From: Carposina sasakii
Lineage: Eukaryota > Arthropoda > Insecta > Lepidoptera > Carposinidae
Direction of reading: 5' to 3'
DNA length: 64,000 nucleotides
NCBI GenBank assembly: GCA_014607495.2
Contig: CP053149.1
Location: 14,148,120 to 14,212,119 of the forward strand
A program made the translations under genes and the position numbers. Shown one piece after another: positions 18,301 through 33,300 of this stretch. The notes beneath the pieces were generated by a model. The model was not told where the DNA came from, ran no database searches, and saw only the letters and a program-made list of their open reading frames with translations. Each line of letters starts with the position of its first letter. The stretch's first letter is position 1.

Positions 18301-21300
18301 TTCGAAAGTGTGTAGGTAGATCTTCATTATTCTTTCAACGATAGGTAACTACGTTTTCTTTAGTCAGACGGAACTATCAATTTTTCTTCATCATTATTTT
18401 GGTCATTAAGTTCACTTCTGAACATAGGCCTCCCCCAATAGCCTTCACTGCGACCTGTAATTTTGCTAATTTAAACAAGTAATTGTAGTTTTTTTCCACT
18501 TTGCCAGCCCTACAATATCACCTACCTAGCTTTCTATTGACTGAATCTATCTATAACTCGATAAGTAGTTTGCAAAGCCCTTGTGTATGCTTATGTAACA
18601 GTTTTATGTAGATGCTTGTGTAAGCTCGTACCGTTGGATGAACATTAATGGCTCTAATATGCGATAATTATGGTTTGAACAGACAGCGTGGGTGAATGAA
18701 GGTTTTTGGATTTCTTATGAACTTGGTAAATATTAGGCAACAACTAGTTAGGGCACTACTGAAGCTTATTCGAGCTCGAGTTGATTGCAAACTTTGTAAA
18801 AAGCACTTGAAATGCAGGTCCTTTAAAAACATTTATCTGTTTATGACTTTAGAATAACTATACCTAGTTTCTTATATTAAGGCTAACGATCTTACGTTAG
18901 CTAGTTATAAAAACATAATCATAATTATTCGTTTCTTAACTATTTGTGATTGTCAGTTATGAATGAACACTTCGTATTCTTGTTTAAAAACCAGTTGTGA
19001 AAACAATAATAAAAAAGGGTTTTTCTTAACCAGTTAACAAAACTTAGTTATGAAAGTGCACGGAAGGAATGTTTGTGCATCTCCTTCAAAAGCCTCTAAT
19101 CAAAGTTATTTTATCATCGAATATAATAATTAGGCCAATAGATTTATGTTTGTTATTAGTGCTATCGAGTACATAGTTTATCATGATGATGTATTCATTT
19201 GCGGCTTTATTAAAAGTTCAAATGTATCTCTACTTGGTAAACGTTTTCTACTAATTGGATATCTTATGTTATTTCCTAACTGGATAAGTTCAACATCTAT
19301 AGGTAACTAAACCAGCTACCTTATACATATAATTCACAAGTTCAAGGAAAATGTATCTGCAACGACAAAATATTTATAACAATTTGAAAATTGACTCTTA
19401 CTCTGGTTCAACTGATATATAAAACCAAGTTTAACATATCCAATCTCATGTTATATTTGCTACGAACGGAATACCTTGTATATTTGGTCTTTCTTTGACT
19501 CTATCAAAAACATAAAAGTAATTTGTGTAACTTCATAGTCAGGTAGTAGTCTCTCCAACTACAATCTTGTCAGAATATCGGACACCCCTAAATCGTCCTG
19601 CAAACGGAACCACGCTTCCTTCACTTTCCACATGGTTGACTCCAAAGTGACCCCAAGTCGTGATTTTAAGTCAGACATTACGATTGTTTACAAGCTTGAA
19701 CTGAGCAGGGACTTGTTAGATAGGTAAATGTTTACTAATATTTACGAAAAATTCACTCACTGTATCATCTCTATCTTTTCATCTATTGTGTGTTTTTATT
19801 TCTATTGATTAATGTGTGATATATTTAGTGATTGTATCTTTGATTATTTTATAAACTAATGACATGACATATACCTATATATTAGAGTAAATGGCTACTT
19901 CAGCCGTTCTAATAATAATCATAAAAAAATAAAAAAAAAAATAAAAAAAAAATCTCATAATTTACTGCTATTGCTGCAGTGTAGGGGTTTTTGCCTACAG
20001 TCACCACAATGGACAGGTGACTGCGTGTGATTTTCGGACTTTTAAGTTTACGTGTGGCGGTCAGAATGGACCACATTGTACAACTAAAATAATCTAATCA
20101 TGTACTCGTAAATCAATTACTTTTCTCCCCGACGCGACGCGACAATCTGTTTAGGAAAATGCTAATATGAAAAAGAACTTTTTATTCAGATAAGCAATTG
20201 ATATAAAATAATTTACTACACCGACAAGTACACCGAATACAGATATTAACAATGCACTCACATTACTTGTGCCAAATTATCAGGCATACCACACGTTTCA
20301 TTGCTCATTCTAAACTTGGCATCGCGAGAAATCATATTTGGGTCACAAACGTAACTATATCAATCTGCGTTGGTAACGCACATGTTTGAGTTTGTCTTAA
20401 TGATCAAAGCACATTAATGGACTGGCAAACCCTGGGAATGAAATCAATAAAATGAACCTAATCATGCTGCGCATTCTCTAACTCATATTTATGGATTTAA
20501 TGTCGCGTGCGCTTAGTCTGTCCCCCGAGATCTTCGGCGTGCGCCGGCGCAACTGTCGTCGAGGGAAGGTGTATACACGTGCTCTCTCACTTACGTATTC
20601 CAAATGGGTCCACGTTAACAAGTTTCTGTGTGATATTTTTAGGAATATCCGAAATGTTTAGCTTTAACTAAAGAATACGATCGCTATGTTGCACTTAAAA
20701 GTCGATAAATTCAGATGGATATCTACAGTATGATGACGGGACTATCGGTTCCTCGTCGTATCGTTCAAAGTTAGTTGTATCACCAGGAGCTTTGTACTTC
20801 GGTACATATGGTGGTGGCATTCTACAATTCAGAATTGCCTCCCATTCGATACCCTTAAACCACTTGTGGTTCTTATAATCCATCACACCATTCTTCATAA
20901 CGCCAAATCGTTTTGTAATATCAACTTGAAGAATACTCCGGATGAGATCACGAAGCTCCGAACTAAAACTTGAAGGGCATCTGTATTTTCCACCTACAAT
21001 TTTTTCGTACGTCTTCATTGGTTCATCAGCATAGAATGGCGGATAGCCAGCATTCATTTCGTAAACGAGAACCCCAAATGACCACCAGTCTACGGAGAAA
21101 CCGTATCCCTTACTCAGGATTAATTCTGGAGCTAAATACTCGGGTGTGCCACATAAGGTCCATGTTCGGCCTTGCAGTACTTTGCAGAACCCGAAATCTG
21201 TAATTTTCAAGTAACCGTTCTTATCAATCAAAATGTTCTCTGGCTTTAGATCACGATAGACTAGGTTACAGAAGTGCAGATACTCCAATGCAAGAACAAC

Positions 21301-24300
21301 TTGACTAGCGTAGAATTTCGACAGTGGTTCCTCAAACTTGTTTAGTTTCCGTAGATGAGTAAACATTTCACCTCCAGGCACGAATGGCATGATGAAGTAG
21401 ATATAACTGTTGTCTTTGAACGAAAACTCCATGGACACGGTAAAGGGAAAATTTATGGCCTCCAGTATCCGCTTTTCATATAGTGTGTGCTCGACTTGTT
21501 TCATTTTTATAATTTTATCCTTTTCTAATACCTTCATTGCGTAGAACTTGTTGGTTTTTGAGTGCTTTAATAGAATCACTCTTCCAAAAGCGCCTGTGCC
21601 TAGTGTCTTTATTTTATCTAGATCAGAAAATTCTATGCTAAACTTGGCTGATTTGCACCAGCGCGTTTCAAATTCGGCTTTCAGTTGTTTTAGGTATTTC
21701 GTGTACTGCTGCTGCTGCAGTTCCGTGTAGCCATCTCGTACTTCATCGGTAACCGACTGTGACCCAGCTTTATACGGCAAATCTTTATTAGCCGGAACAT
21801 ATGCTTTTCGAGTGTACATTTTTATTTGCAATAGACGTAATTTTCAATTGACGCAATGAATTGTTGGCTCGTAGCCACCTTGATTTTTTCGACATTGACA
21901 GGAATATGCAAATCGTTAATACCTATATTCGTAGGAAATATATGATTTCCTTTGGCAAATTCGCAATGGGAATATGTCCCTTAGTTTTTGTAGAGATCGA
22001 AAGTGGCCAGAGGGGTGAGGGGTGAACGAACCGGCAGAGGGCGAGGGGTGGTATCAGCTGTGTTTAGGGTGTCACACCATACCGTCGCGACTGCTGTATT
22101 GATCAGGGTGCATGTGTATTCCACGAAACTTTTCCCTGGCCTTGTATGTACAATACAACATCACGACATAACAATTAAAGATATCCAGTAAACTGCAGAC
22201 TTATGTTCTATCCTCTGCACTGATTAAGTGTTGTTTAAATCGGTAACCGCATATTGGGGTAGTGTTCTCTAAACTGACTTAATTTATCAGACTGAGGTGG
22301 CCTAAATTAATTCTCTGTTGATAAAAGTAGCATGTCATAATTTGTAAATCTTTACCTACCTACTATGTTAAAACTTGCTATTAAAACATAATAATTACCT
22401 ACTTCTTTGCTCAAGGTAACTTGATAAGTTACCTCATATTCCAATCCAATGTTATGATGCTGCTCATACATATTTATAAAAGGTTTGCCTATTTAAGGAA
22501 GTAAGGAAATCGTATGCAGGCCTACATCTTATAGGAGTCATCTGATTTTTCCTCATTAATATAAGCTAAGTATTCCTAGTCCGAGCCTGATTGGTATATT
22601 ATTGTATTGATCTAGCAAATCATTTGTTTAATGTGATGCCCTACTACCTACTTTTAAAATACATGCTGCATCTCCAAAGGACGTCATTTACCTACCTATG
22701 CACGAGCGGACTAGATTCTATCCCCTGCCAGATTTTCTCCCGCGCGTTTGCATTTCCAAGCTTCGCCCAGCACTATAAGGCTTCATCTAGGCAGGCTCTG
22801 AGTTTGCACTACGACAGTGAGTTTTCGACACCTGCTACATTCAAACATTGACGTGACGTAAAACGTGGTGCTTTTTATATACCTGGTAATCTAGGTAGGG
22901 TTGCCTGCCTACTATCTATTCTTGTCAGTATGCTTCGACGAAGTACCGTTATCTATCAATCAATAGGTACCACACACAACACGAGACTAAGCGAAGCGCC
23001 ATATAAAAAGTGTACCCGTTTTATATTTTAAGTCACAAGGCCTGACTCACACTACATTCTTAGAATATTTTATCCTGTACTGTACGCCAGATGTTCTGCA
23101 TTGTCCCTTTGCTTATTAAATAGGGCGTAATTTATTACATTATAGAGGTTAATTACTAGTTGTGTACCAAATTGACACTAAGGATAGTGAAAATGGTGCC
23201 GAAATGATGCCGTATTGGCGACTGTCAGCAGTTTCAACTGATTCTGTAATTTGTTGGCTATAGGTAAATTTTAAAGAGCACAGTATACAAAGATTGTATC
23301 CAGCTGGACTTAAGTACCTAACTACCTATTTTGTCGGCGTGATCCTTCTTTTCCCGTCTATATATACCACACCATTTTGGATAAATTTTGATTTATAGTT
23401 ACCAAGTTTTTGTTTGTAGAACTCCACGCTCCGACCTAATAAACTCACAATCGTAAACCATTTGGGAATGAGAATAGCACTTCATTTCACTACTGAATCT
23501 TATCACTTTAGCGATCAGATGTCATTGACACTAAAATGCCCCATTTTTCTAAATTTCAAATGTAGGTACCTAATGTAAAGGTACTCCTATGGTATCCCGC
23601 ATGCATATGAAGCTTTTCCGGAATGTTTTCACGAACTTTTATCCCTACTCCACATTGATTTCCTGTTTATAGTTTATTAAAAGCGCGAGTGCATGAATGA
23701 GTGACATTCGGCAAGGTCGTTACAAAAATAAACATCTTTACGATATTTGTGAAAGAAAATATAACTTCTTGAAAATTTTACGTTTTAACTTGATTCAAGT
23801 TACGTGAAGCTTTTCAGGTATCTCAGTCGAGGATAGCCGTTTATACTCAACTATCAAAGTGAAAAAACAGAAACTATCAAGGCCAAGGCTCATTCAATGC
23901 AGATTGAGTTTCCATTGGACATCATCAAAGGTCTTATAGCCAAATCCATTAGTACATTCTGAGCACGCAAATCGTGCTATGGATACTCAAAACGTAGCCG
24001 ACCAAAATTTCATTTTCGTCGGAGCATAGATATGTCAACGATCTCTATACCATGATATTATCAGTCACCGATTCGCATGACAATTTGAAATGTAATCAAC
24101 TAAATAGCCAATAAGTGAGTCAAGCTCATCAATCTATGTCTGCAGTGCTTGATCTAACCCGCAGTCGCCGGTCAAGGCTGAAGAGGCCCGCAGTCCGAGT
24201 CCGCAGTTTGGCAAGCCACCAGATTGCCGTACGGGCCTTTTAATGTTATAATTTTATGTGCTTATATGTGAGTTTGTAGTCTTGGATTTTTGCAGCTTAG

Positions 24301-27300
24301 GTACATACCTACGTATTTATAGCTAGGGGTAAAAAGATTTTTCTGATATTTCTAAGGTTAGTGTTGCCTATAGTGCTCAAGCTCTCAAAAACGAGTAAAT
24401 TTACTTTCTCTCACTTTTTTTTCTCTTCCGGTAACGAACTGCCTATGCAAGCAAGAGCTCGGTCCAAACATACAAGGGAGATAATTAATGGAACATGCAG
24501 CACGGTGAAAAGGGTTCGTTAGCATTATGTGACCAAGTAAAAACTACCTCAAAATAAAAGAAGGTTGGTCACTGGTAGGAGCGTGGTGTTATGCATTGCA
24601 TTGTCCTTTTACGCTACGAATTGCAATGCAAGTGATATCACACTTAGGCTAAGTGAACAATGAAATTTGATTTAGATTTTCGAAACACTGATATTGAAGA
24701 GTTGCTCAACTTCAAACAAATCGTGCGTTACTAGAGTTTTCGCAACGAATGCATAATGTAAGCTGAACATACTGCACAGGTATTTGCAACGTGTACCTAC
24801 TGATTACACCTCCAGTTTACATACGCGCACCTTTTATTCTCCATGGGCACAAGCTACGAAGTATTGTCATCAATATGCTAGAGAGACACGGTTACAGTTC
24901 GAGGTCGCAATAAAAACTTGATTTGAACTCGTTTTGCGAAATGACTATTAGGAGCCACCTACTTTAGCTGGCGTTGATAACAAAAAGTGTAAGCTCAGAC
25001 TGTAGGACATACATAATACAAGTTGGTTTTATGCTTATGATTTATTTAATGTCCTAATGTTTCTATTGTAACGCATATGTTAATCTACGTGTCAGATAAA
25101 ACTAAAAGCGTGTCATTTGGGCTGTCAAGTTCGGTTGAGATATGAATTTTTACCAAGATAAGATCCATGCCTAATATTGAATCTGCAATATTAAATAAGT
25201 ATCTGTAGGTAACTTCCAGTTTTCTCAATCACAAGTGCAATAGAACGGGCGTATGAAGTATGAAAGTTGCTATTTTACCTATAGTTAACTCACTGTGAAT
25301 ATGGAATTTGTCTTAGCAGGTAGTATTGTATGTAATCCAATCGTTATGATCAATGCTATTTTGAGACGATTCTAAACAATCTGTGTTGTCACGCGTACTA
25401 AACAGTAATGTAAAAACAAAGAGTCATCTCCTATCATATCTATATTTACCATGTCAAGTTATTTCCGCGAAGTCAAAGTATGCTAAAGCGTTCGTTACAG
25501 CTTTCTCTATTGATTTAACACTCGCCATTTGTGCCGTGTCAATCAAGAGTTCAGGATTGCGTCAGAGCCTCTGCCCTTTTAGCGGTGCCCTGCGTCCTTC
25601 GTCAAGTATAAATATCTTCTCTTTCACGTTAAAAATACATGGTGTGTTCATAGGATAAGGTCAATATTTACGCTGGATTTTAGTAAAGATAAACGCACTT
25701 GTTTCAACGGTTATTGGTTTTTTGCTATTTATTGAAATCTGTTATCTATACTTCATTTGTACATACTTATGTATTGCAGATTTAATATATCTCGTTGGAC
25801 ATGACAATTCTAAAATTAGCCTTCAGCAAGCCGTGATGTTGGTGTATCAAGCTTCTCTGAAAATACATAATTATATTAACACAACCAAATATTTATCCGG
25901 TTACTGCAATATCAAAATTCTTTTCTTTCTTTATACTAGGTATTTTATATATCTACTTTGTGTGATGTTCCCTTTTAGGATAACATGTAGCAGTCACGGC
26001 GTTGTTTATGTTCCAGTTTAAATTAATGGTCGCCCGTCTCAACTCTATTACATCATCAGCTAATTCGTTTACAGTTTGTCTATGTAGGTATTCTAAATTT
26101 AACTAAATCACAGAATATGTTCTAGAGAAAGTCGGTATCTACTGCTAACTTGTTTTGTCTTTACATATATTAATTTGATTGATGCGCATATTGCTATCTG
26201 ATAAAGATGCACAAATGCTGTGTTCCTCAAAAATTAAAGCATATTAAAATTAAACTAACTTAAATCTTTCTTACGCAAATAGTTATTATAAGCATTATGT
26301 TTGTTATTTTTGTATTTTCTGTCAGTCCAAAATGTAACATCTTGCATAAAGTGGCTTATTTCCACCCCAGATTTATCAGTTCTTTGTTTGTCTTTGCTGT
26401 CTTATTACCCTAAGAGACCAGTGTTAACTCTATTTCTGCTTGGGATTTATTTAGGTTTCAGTGTTTGTTTATTGGAAGCTCTTGGAAGCTCTGGAGCACT
26501 TGGGCCTAAATAGTGTAAAAATATTGGTAGATCTTCTGTATATTGAGCATATGCAGTCAGTGGATAATTTGATACTTGTTCAATTACCACACGTTATATT
26601 ATGCCACCTCATATCTGACCTAAAAGTTGTAAAACGTACGTTATGCTTGTTATTGATAAGGTATTTTGTGGTTTTGGTAAGTAAAATGTAATCGAAGAAC
26701 AGATCTTCTAGAGGTCTGTAACTCTATAACGGTCGCATGAGTTAAATTATGATCAAGAATTACTGTGACAGAGACATCACTCCCCCGTTATTTGTGCACA
26801 GATAACCTACTAATTATTCCTACACTAAGGCATGAATTAGTATATAGATATGATCCGCTCAAGAGCCATGAGGTTACTCATAATAATCGCCTTGGTGAGT
26901 CACCGGTTACTGTACCATTTACCAGACTTATGTCGGTAGATACGCGCCGGAAATACGCAGACTCGGATGTTATAATTCAAGGATTCTAAGTTGTTTTCCT
27001 AACTATTATGCAAGGTGTATATAATTAGGTAAAACTTATTTACAGTTATGGAGTTTGCAGTATTCATTTCCTTCGTTTCCGATGTTGTAGTAGATTGCGA
27101 TAGGCATAGGTGCCCTAATATTAGGTACAACTCTAACGGCATAGGCCAGAGTTCGACTACCGTTCTCACTGTTGGCTGTCTGCTTGTCTTGCCGACATTG
27201 AAGATACTAGTTTCTTAAACTACTATCAAACCTAAAACCTTAAACTATCGACTATGATCAAATTGTATTAGGTATTTCATCATCATCATCAGCCTATTGC

Positions 27301-30300
27301 AGTCCACTGCTGGACGTAGGCCTCCCCCAGAGCACGCCACAAGACTGCCATGGGGGGTATTTGCCCATAGTCATCACGCTGGGCAGGCGGGTTGGTGATT
27401 AGGTATTTAAGATTCAGTTTTTTATTAAACGAAAGAAATCAGGGTTCGAAATTATCAAGATAAATATTTTTTTGGATAATTATCTTGATAATTATCCGAT
27501 AATTATCTGATAATTATCCTAGCTGATATGTTAATTAACTTCTTGAAATTTTCTTTATTTCAATTATAATCTATTTATCTCAAAAAGGGTCTCAGTTTTT
27601 CGGCACTATGAGATGAACAGCAAAGAATAATACATTTTAAGCGAGAAAAATACAATTTAATTCAGAGTTTGTTTTTATGGCGTCATAAAAATTAAGAAAG
27701 TACGTAAAGAAAGGGAAATTCCTGAAATTCACACTTCTCTTGTCAGTAGGAAAGGTTTTTTTTTATGTCTAGTGCGTTTGGATACGTAAATAAACTTAGA
27801 TTAATTTAGTATTTGATTTTTATAATTATCAAAGATAATTATCAAGGTATATTTATCAAGATAATTATCATGATAATTATCAATGATAATTATCACTTCG
27901 AACCCTGAAAGAAAGCACCTAACACAGTCTATGTTTCCTTCGCCAAGCTCTCCAATGTTTTATAAAGTTCTATAAGACTTGTTTTCACAGTACAAAGGGT
28001 AGTCATTAATGCTTAGGAGACCCTTTGTAGTGTCTTACCAGTGTGTACCAAAGGAAAAGAAAGACGCTGCCACTATGGCGGGCTGGCGGCGCGGCGTCTT
28101 GTTGATGAACAGTGTTTTTGTTTTGTGTGTAATATTGTTCATACAATAATACTATGTACTATACTGTTTGTTACTTTGTTCACGGAATAGTCATAGCTGG
28201 CAAACTAATGTATGTGAGGGCGTAAGCTCTAGCTATGCTATATGAATCAGCTTCGCTAAGTTACTGGTAACTGGGAGTTTTTGTTTTAAAGACTTTTGTA
28301 AGTAATGTAGTACATAAAGCTCATCACATGATTGAGCCGTAAAATGGGAACAAAAGTCACAGTGTGAGGTTAGCTTGGCCTATTTAGTTATGTGAATAAG
28401 CATTCAGGTTAGGATAGTTGTCCATTATGTAAATTAATATCTAGCTTTTTCTATTCCCACGAGCATAGATGTACTCGTAATTTAGGTAGGGAAGTTATGA
28501 CAAAGACATTGTACTCGTATTATATTACCTTATTAAATTACCGAACACAAAACATGATACGATATATGGATAAATCCTATAGGAAAAAATATTTTTTCTT
28601 ATCTACCTAAATAAGATAAAATTGTTTGCACACTTACATATATACATATAATCACGCCTTACGGGGTAGGCAGCCAAAAGCACCAAGGGCCAATAGGATC
28701 ACATGGTGCCACTTCTGACCAATTTTAATGGTTTAGTTGAGATGTACAAGTTCGGTTAGTAGTGACAGGTGGTCAGCCCATCGCCTACAAAACACCAAGA
28801 CCCTCTTGTCCCTCTACTGACAGTACTCGTATGCCCGGGAAGAGAAGCAGTTGTAGTATTATACTTTTTTTTTCACTCCCAGAGCAGCATAGAAGAAACT
28901 TAGCTTGCAAACTTAGGGGTTTGTATTTTCAGGGTTATTTTTTTAAGTAAAGTTTGATCAGTTCGCTCTATAACGTGAGTTTAACTTAGACATCAACAGA
29001 GTTTGAAGGAGTCCATGGAGTCCACGGTTCTCACGGAAATTATGCACGAAAAAAAAACCTGTTTGTGTACATTCTCGGTCCATTGATTCTCAACTGTGGT
29101 CTGTGTCTGTGACACATATTTGTATGTTTGGATTTCAAGTTTTATATGAATGATAGCATTTTATTATAACGTTGAAAATTACAATTTTGTGGACCTCTAG
29201 TAATCTGCCAATAATGAACTTTTTAAAATGTTTCTCGCAAACTCGTATAGTTGTAAAAATTCTCATTTACATTTAATAAGATTATTTGATCCTGCGTTAA
29301 TGAGTGAGGCAATCGGAATGGTAATTCCATACTAAGATTACATAACCGAGCTGCGGTAAGCTGATCCTGCCGCATTAACCTCGAGGAGTCCATGACTTGC
29401 GACTGGTTTACTTAACCGCTAACTATTTAGATACAAAGGTAAAATGACTTTGTCGTGCAGCCAGGATATGGTCTTTTTTATATATATTTAATATTATTAA
29501 AAATTTATTTTTCTTCAACTAATTTAACAATTAATAACTAATATGTATATTTTTAATATTTATTTATTTATAATAATTTTATATTTCAAAACTAATATGT
29601 AGGTATTAACATTTTTTATTTTATATTTTGATTGAGGGTATAAAAATGATTTGCAATACATTGGTTTTAGCTGGTAGTTAGTTGGTTCGGTAGTTAGAAC
29701 TATCATGGAAAACTAATCCTGATGATGCCACGGGTGTTGGCGAAACATATTATGTCGATTAAAATTTTAATTGGATTTCGGATTAGCAGCTATGTATTTA
29801 TGGTTGCATGCTAGGTGTTTGGATCTGGCTTCTCGTTACGACTTTAGTGTGTCTTGTGTTCGTGATCATGAGCCGGCAGATCCGAGGGTCAGCGGAGGGT
29901 GTAGGGTAGGGCCCGGTGGTGGGCGACCCTCAATAGAGATTTGAACTTCCGAATAGTGACGCTTGATACAATTAAATACTTTATTTACTAGTCTTTTTCC
30001 TATAACTACGCCTGGATTATAATATAAGCGTTTTTAACTTTACCTTGAGAAAAAAGCATAGGAAAATCATTTATCTCTTCAGCTACAATAGCACAAGGTA
30101 CCCATATGAAAAATAAACCTAACAGAAAATAACAGTGAAATATTAATTTCTAAACCTGTAGGCGGTAAGAGGAGTTATTAAAGATCTATATTTTACGGCT
30201 CGCCCTTAAGGGACTAACAATGAAAAATTGCCCACAAAATTGTTACCGATCACTTTTATGGCACCATTTCCTAAGTCGTTAAGCCGATCGCACTTATAAA

Positions 30301-33300
30301 AGAAAATATTGTTTCCCCCCTCCTTAGAGTTATTATGTTTCATATTTGTTAAAAAAGCTTTTTTAAGGTAGCTTGATCCGATTATGTTTGGATGTTATGG
30401 ATAATTACGTTGTCGACTTGATAGGCCTCTATGTATGTAAAATTATTATGTATGTTTTTGTACCTACTCTGCTACTGCTTTTGCTATAGCTCGGTATTTG
30501 TTTGTTTCAGATTTATCAAAGAACAAATTCAGCGATATACCCGAAGAAATAACTGCGTACGCTTTTTTAGAGAAATTACTGTTATCCCAAAATGTTATCA
30601 AGAGCTTACCAGATGCTGTCGGTGGTCTACAATCTCTCACATACCTAGATTTAAGGTAAGAATCAATATTATTATCTGAGAAATTACTAGCACTTTCCCC
30701 GCTCCTAATTTACGCCAGCGGGATCTAGTCGCACGGGATCTTACTCATACCATGTTCGTTCACATATATTTTTGTCAGTACCTAAAGGGAATATTAGATC
30801 ATTTGATATTTTCATTGCCAATGATGATAAATAACTAAGTTGGTATCCTAGTCTGCGGTTATAGAGTGCGGACCGTAATTTACGATCTATAACGGATTTT
30901 AAAATCCCCTGGTTGAGATTATTAGATAAGTAAGCACAACTATTTACCGTAACTTATACATTTTAATTCCCTCAACATTTTTACAACTAACAAGAATCAC
31001 AGCAAGTACAAAAACTAATCTTATGTCATTATGTAATAATAATGCAAATGGAAACAACCTAAATTACTGTATGACTTCTAATGGTAGTAAAGCTCGAGTT
31101 CCTCAGCACTTGCATCAGCTCCATCTTGACGTTCAGCCGCAATTCCTCGGGAATGCTTTTCAGATGCGGAAGAAGAGACAGCAGGAACAGCTTCTCAGGG
31201 TCTTCAGCCTCGCCCTTTGGTACCACGTCTACATTGGCAAACATAAATTCTCCTTCCGTCTTCCTTGCTAGTTTTACTGGTACAGGTTCCTGGACACCGT
31301 CATTGGAGTAATCGGCATCGGCCTGGTTGTCAAAACCGATTTCGTCTTCAGACTCTTCCTTGACAAGTCTGAGTTTCTTTTTGGTTTTCCATACGCGTCT
31401 CCTCGAGCGTCTGCCTTGATCGTCAGAGTCGCTAGAGCCCTCTACGGCCTCGGGTTTTGGCATCTCCTGGTTTTTAAGGAGAAAACTCAGCTGTTTGAAG
31501 TAGACGTAAGGCTGCTTTCGCTTCGGGTTCGGGTTGGTGACACATTTGTGGAAGCAGTCGCGTATGCTTTTCCATTTCTTTTGCAGTTGCAATTCTAGAA
31601 CAAAACGAACAGAAAAATATAAAACCTTTTTACATAGACACGCATGACCATGTATGATGATACTTATTTTATATTAGTAAGGTAAGTACTTTCAAATAGT
31701 CCTTCTGCTAACCAAAGAATAGAATATCAAACAGTAATGCGTTTGCTACTACACAATAAACTAACATATTTAACACATCGTCGTCGCGTCGTACTTATAG
31801 CAAGAGACCGCTCGTGTGTGGCGGGCGAACGATAAAGATATCGCCGTATGTAGTTCGGTAGATAATAAAAGTCTTACATCATACATCACAGTACGAAAAC
31901 AATATAATTATTTGGTGATTCAAAAGTGAAAAGACTAAAAAGAGTATTTACCTAGCTCTCGCAGCTCGCTTTTGGAGACATTCGATGTATCCGCCAACAG
32001 TTCCTTTACAACTTCGTTCCACAGCTTGCGGCGTATGTTTTTAGTTTTATATTCTATGTCCTCAAAGTCCCATATACCGGGGCGTTTTTTCACTTCTTCA
32101 ATGAGCCGTTCAGGGTCGTATTCAAACTCCATTTTGAATCGATTAGGTGAATATCAGCGTTTTCTTTGCAAATATTGACTTTACGAACGCGCGTTTAGCA
32201 CGCTGGCGCCTATCGACTGACGCGTCGCGCGTCCTCCCCGCGGCAGGGTAACGCTCGACTTCAAAATGGCGGCGTGCGTTTTGCTTTGTGTGGTGTTAAA
32301 TCAGGGTGACCATGGTTTTTATTGTAGTTAAGTATTTGTGTCGCATGTTTAGTTTTGTATGAAGGTAATTGTTTGTGAAAATAGCCCCAAAATGAAATGT
32401 TAATATTGAATGACACCTCAGTCTGAAACACGTTTCCAAGATAATATTTCAAGCTATTTTCAAAAGGTTTAGACACCTATTGCATCACACATTAGTTACT
32501 AGATTCTGTATTTCCTTTTTATCTAAAGCTGAATAAAATATGTACGGACATACTTACTGACTAAGTAGTTTGTAAATTTTCTTTCTATCTACGTAGTTTT
32601 CTACAATAGCTAATCGATTTCGGATATAGGGATCATGTCAGCTAAATCGTCAAGTTACAAAATGTACCTACACGATCTCCTAAACTACGTACGTACCAAA
32701 TGGCCATTACATCATAGAACGTGTTGTCACCCTAATTATCGATTTGGTGGCGGGCGTTAGTCGGAACGAACGCGCGTCTCCCTCGCTCGGTATGATATCG
32801 AGAACCGTTCGGTGTTGTTCTGAACCGGCAGCCAGGGCCTGCTACCTGCCCGAACTGCTGTTGACTTTTTGCCACTTTTATATGAGACAACGTTTTATTG
32901 TGGTAATTACTAACAATAAAGTTATTGTTAACTACATTTATTTATAAGATCAGAGAGATGTGTAGCACGAGTGTTTCTGTGTACTTATATTTCAAAGGTT
33001 TGACCGCTGATTACCACATATCACATCTTCAAATTAAATCACGGTGTAAATTTGATTGTAATTTATTATTCGATTATTGTTTCCATTGTTATAAGTGTAG
33101 TTAAGTTCATCTGCCTAGTTCCGTATTAGACTTTATTCAATGCGTAAAGTTAACAGAAACTTGAACGCATACGTTTATTGTTATAATGTTGTCTATAATC
33201 AGCGGCATAGGGTTGTATGATGGCAACTGGAAGTGATATTTTTACAAGAATAGCGATCATAGTTTTTACTCGTTTTGTACCGTCTGGAGTAAGATTGGTT

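Larger units (their letters stand above)
21832..30510. other. Lrch intron 1, right part
   Basis: Holds the upstream region of the nested kinase (a GC-rich block near 22000-22060), an RTE-like tail, a hAT-like MITE with GATA palindromes, and retroelement-like repeats at 28638-28895 and 29815-29943. Other open stretches show no family match. A short ATG-led reading frame at 28076 with a hydrophobic stretch was considered and not called. Confidence 0.5.

Noticed and set aside
18411..18475. RTE-like LINE tail near AGGCCTCCCCCAATAGCC
   Set aside because: Only about 25 bases match and the trinucleotide tail is absent; too short to call as a feature.
28076..28150. Short ATG-led frame with a hydrophobic stretch ([15 protein letters not shown]...)
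   Set aside because: Only 24 codons to a stop, no splice donor or conserved follow-on. It resembles a signal peptide only by composition.
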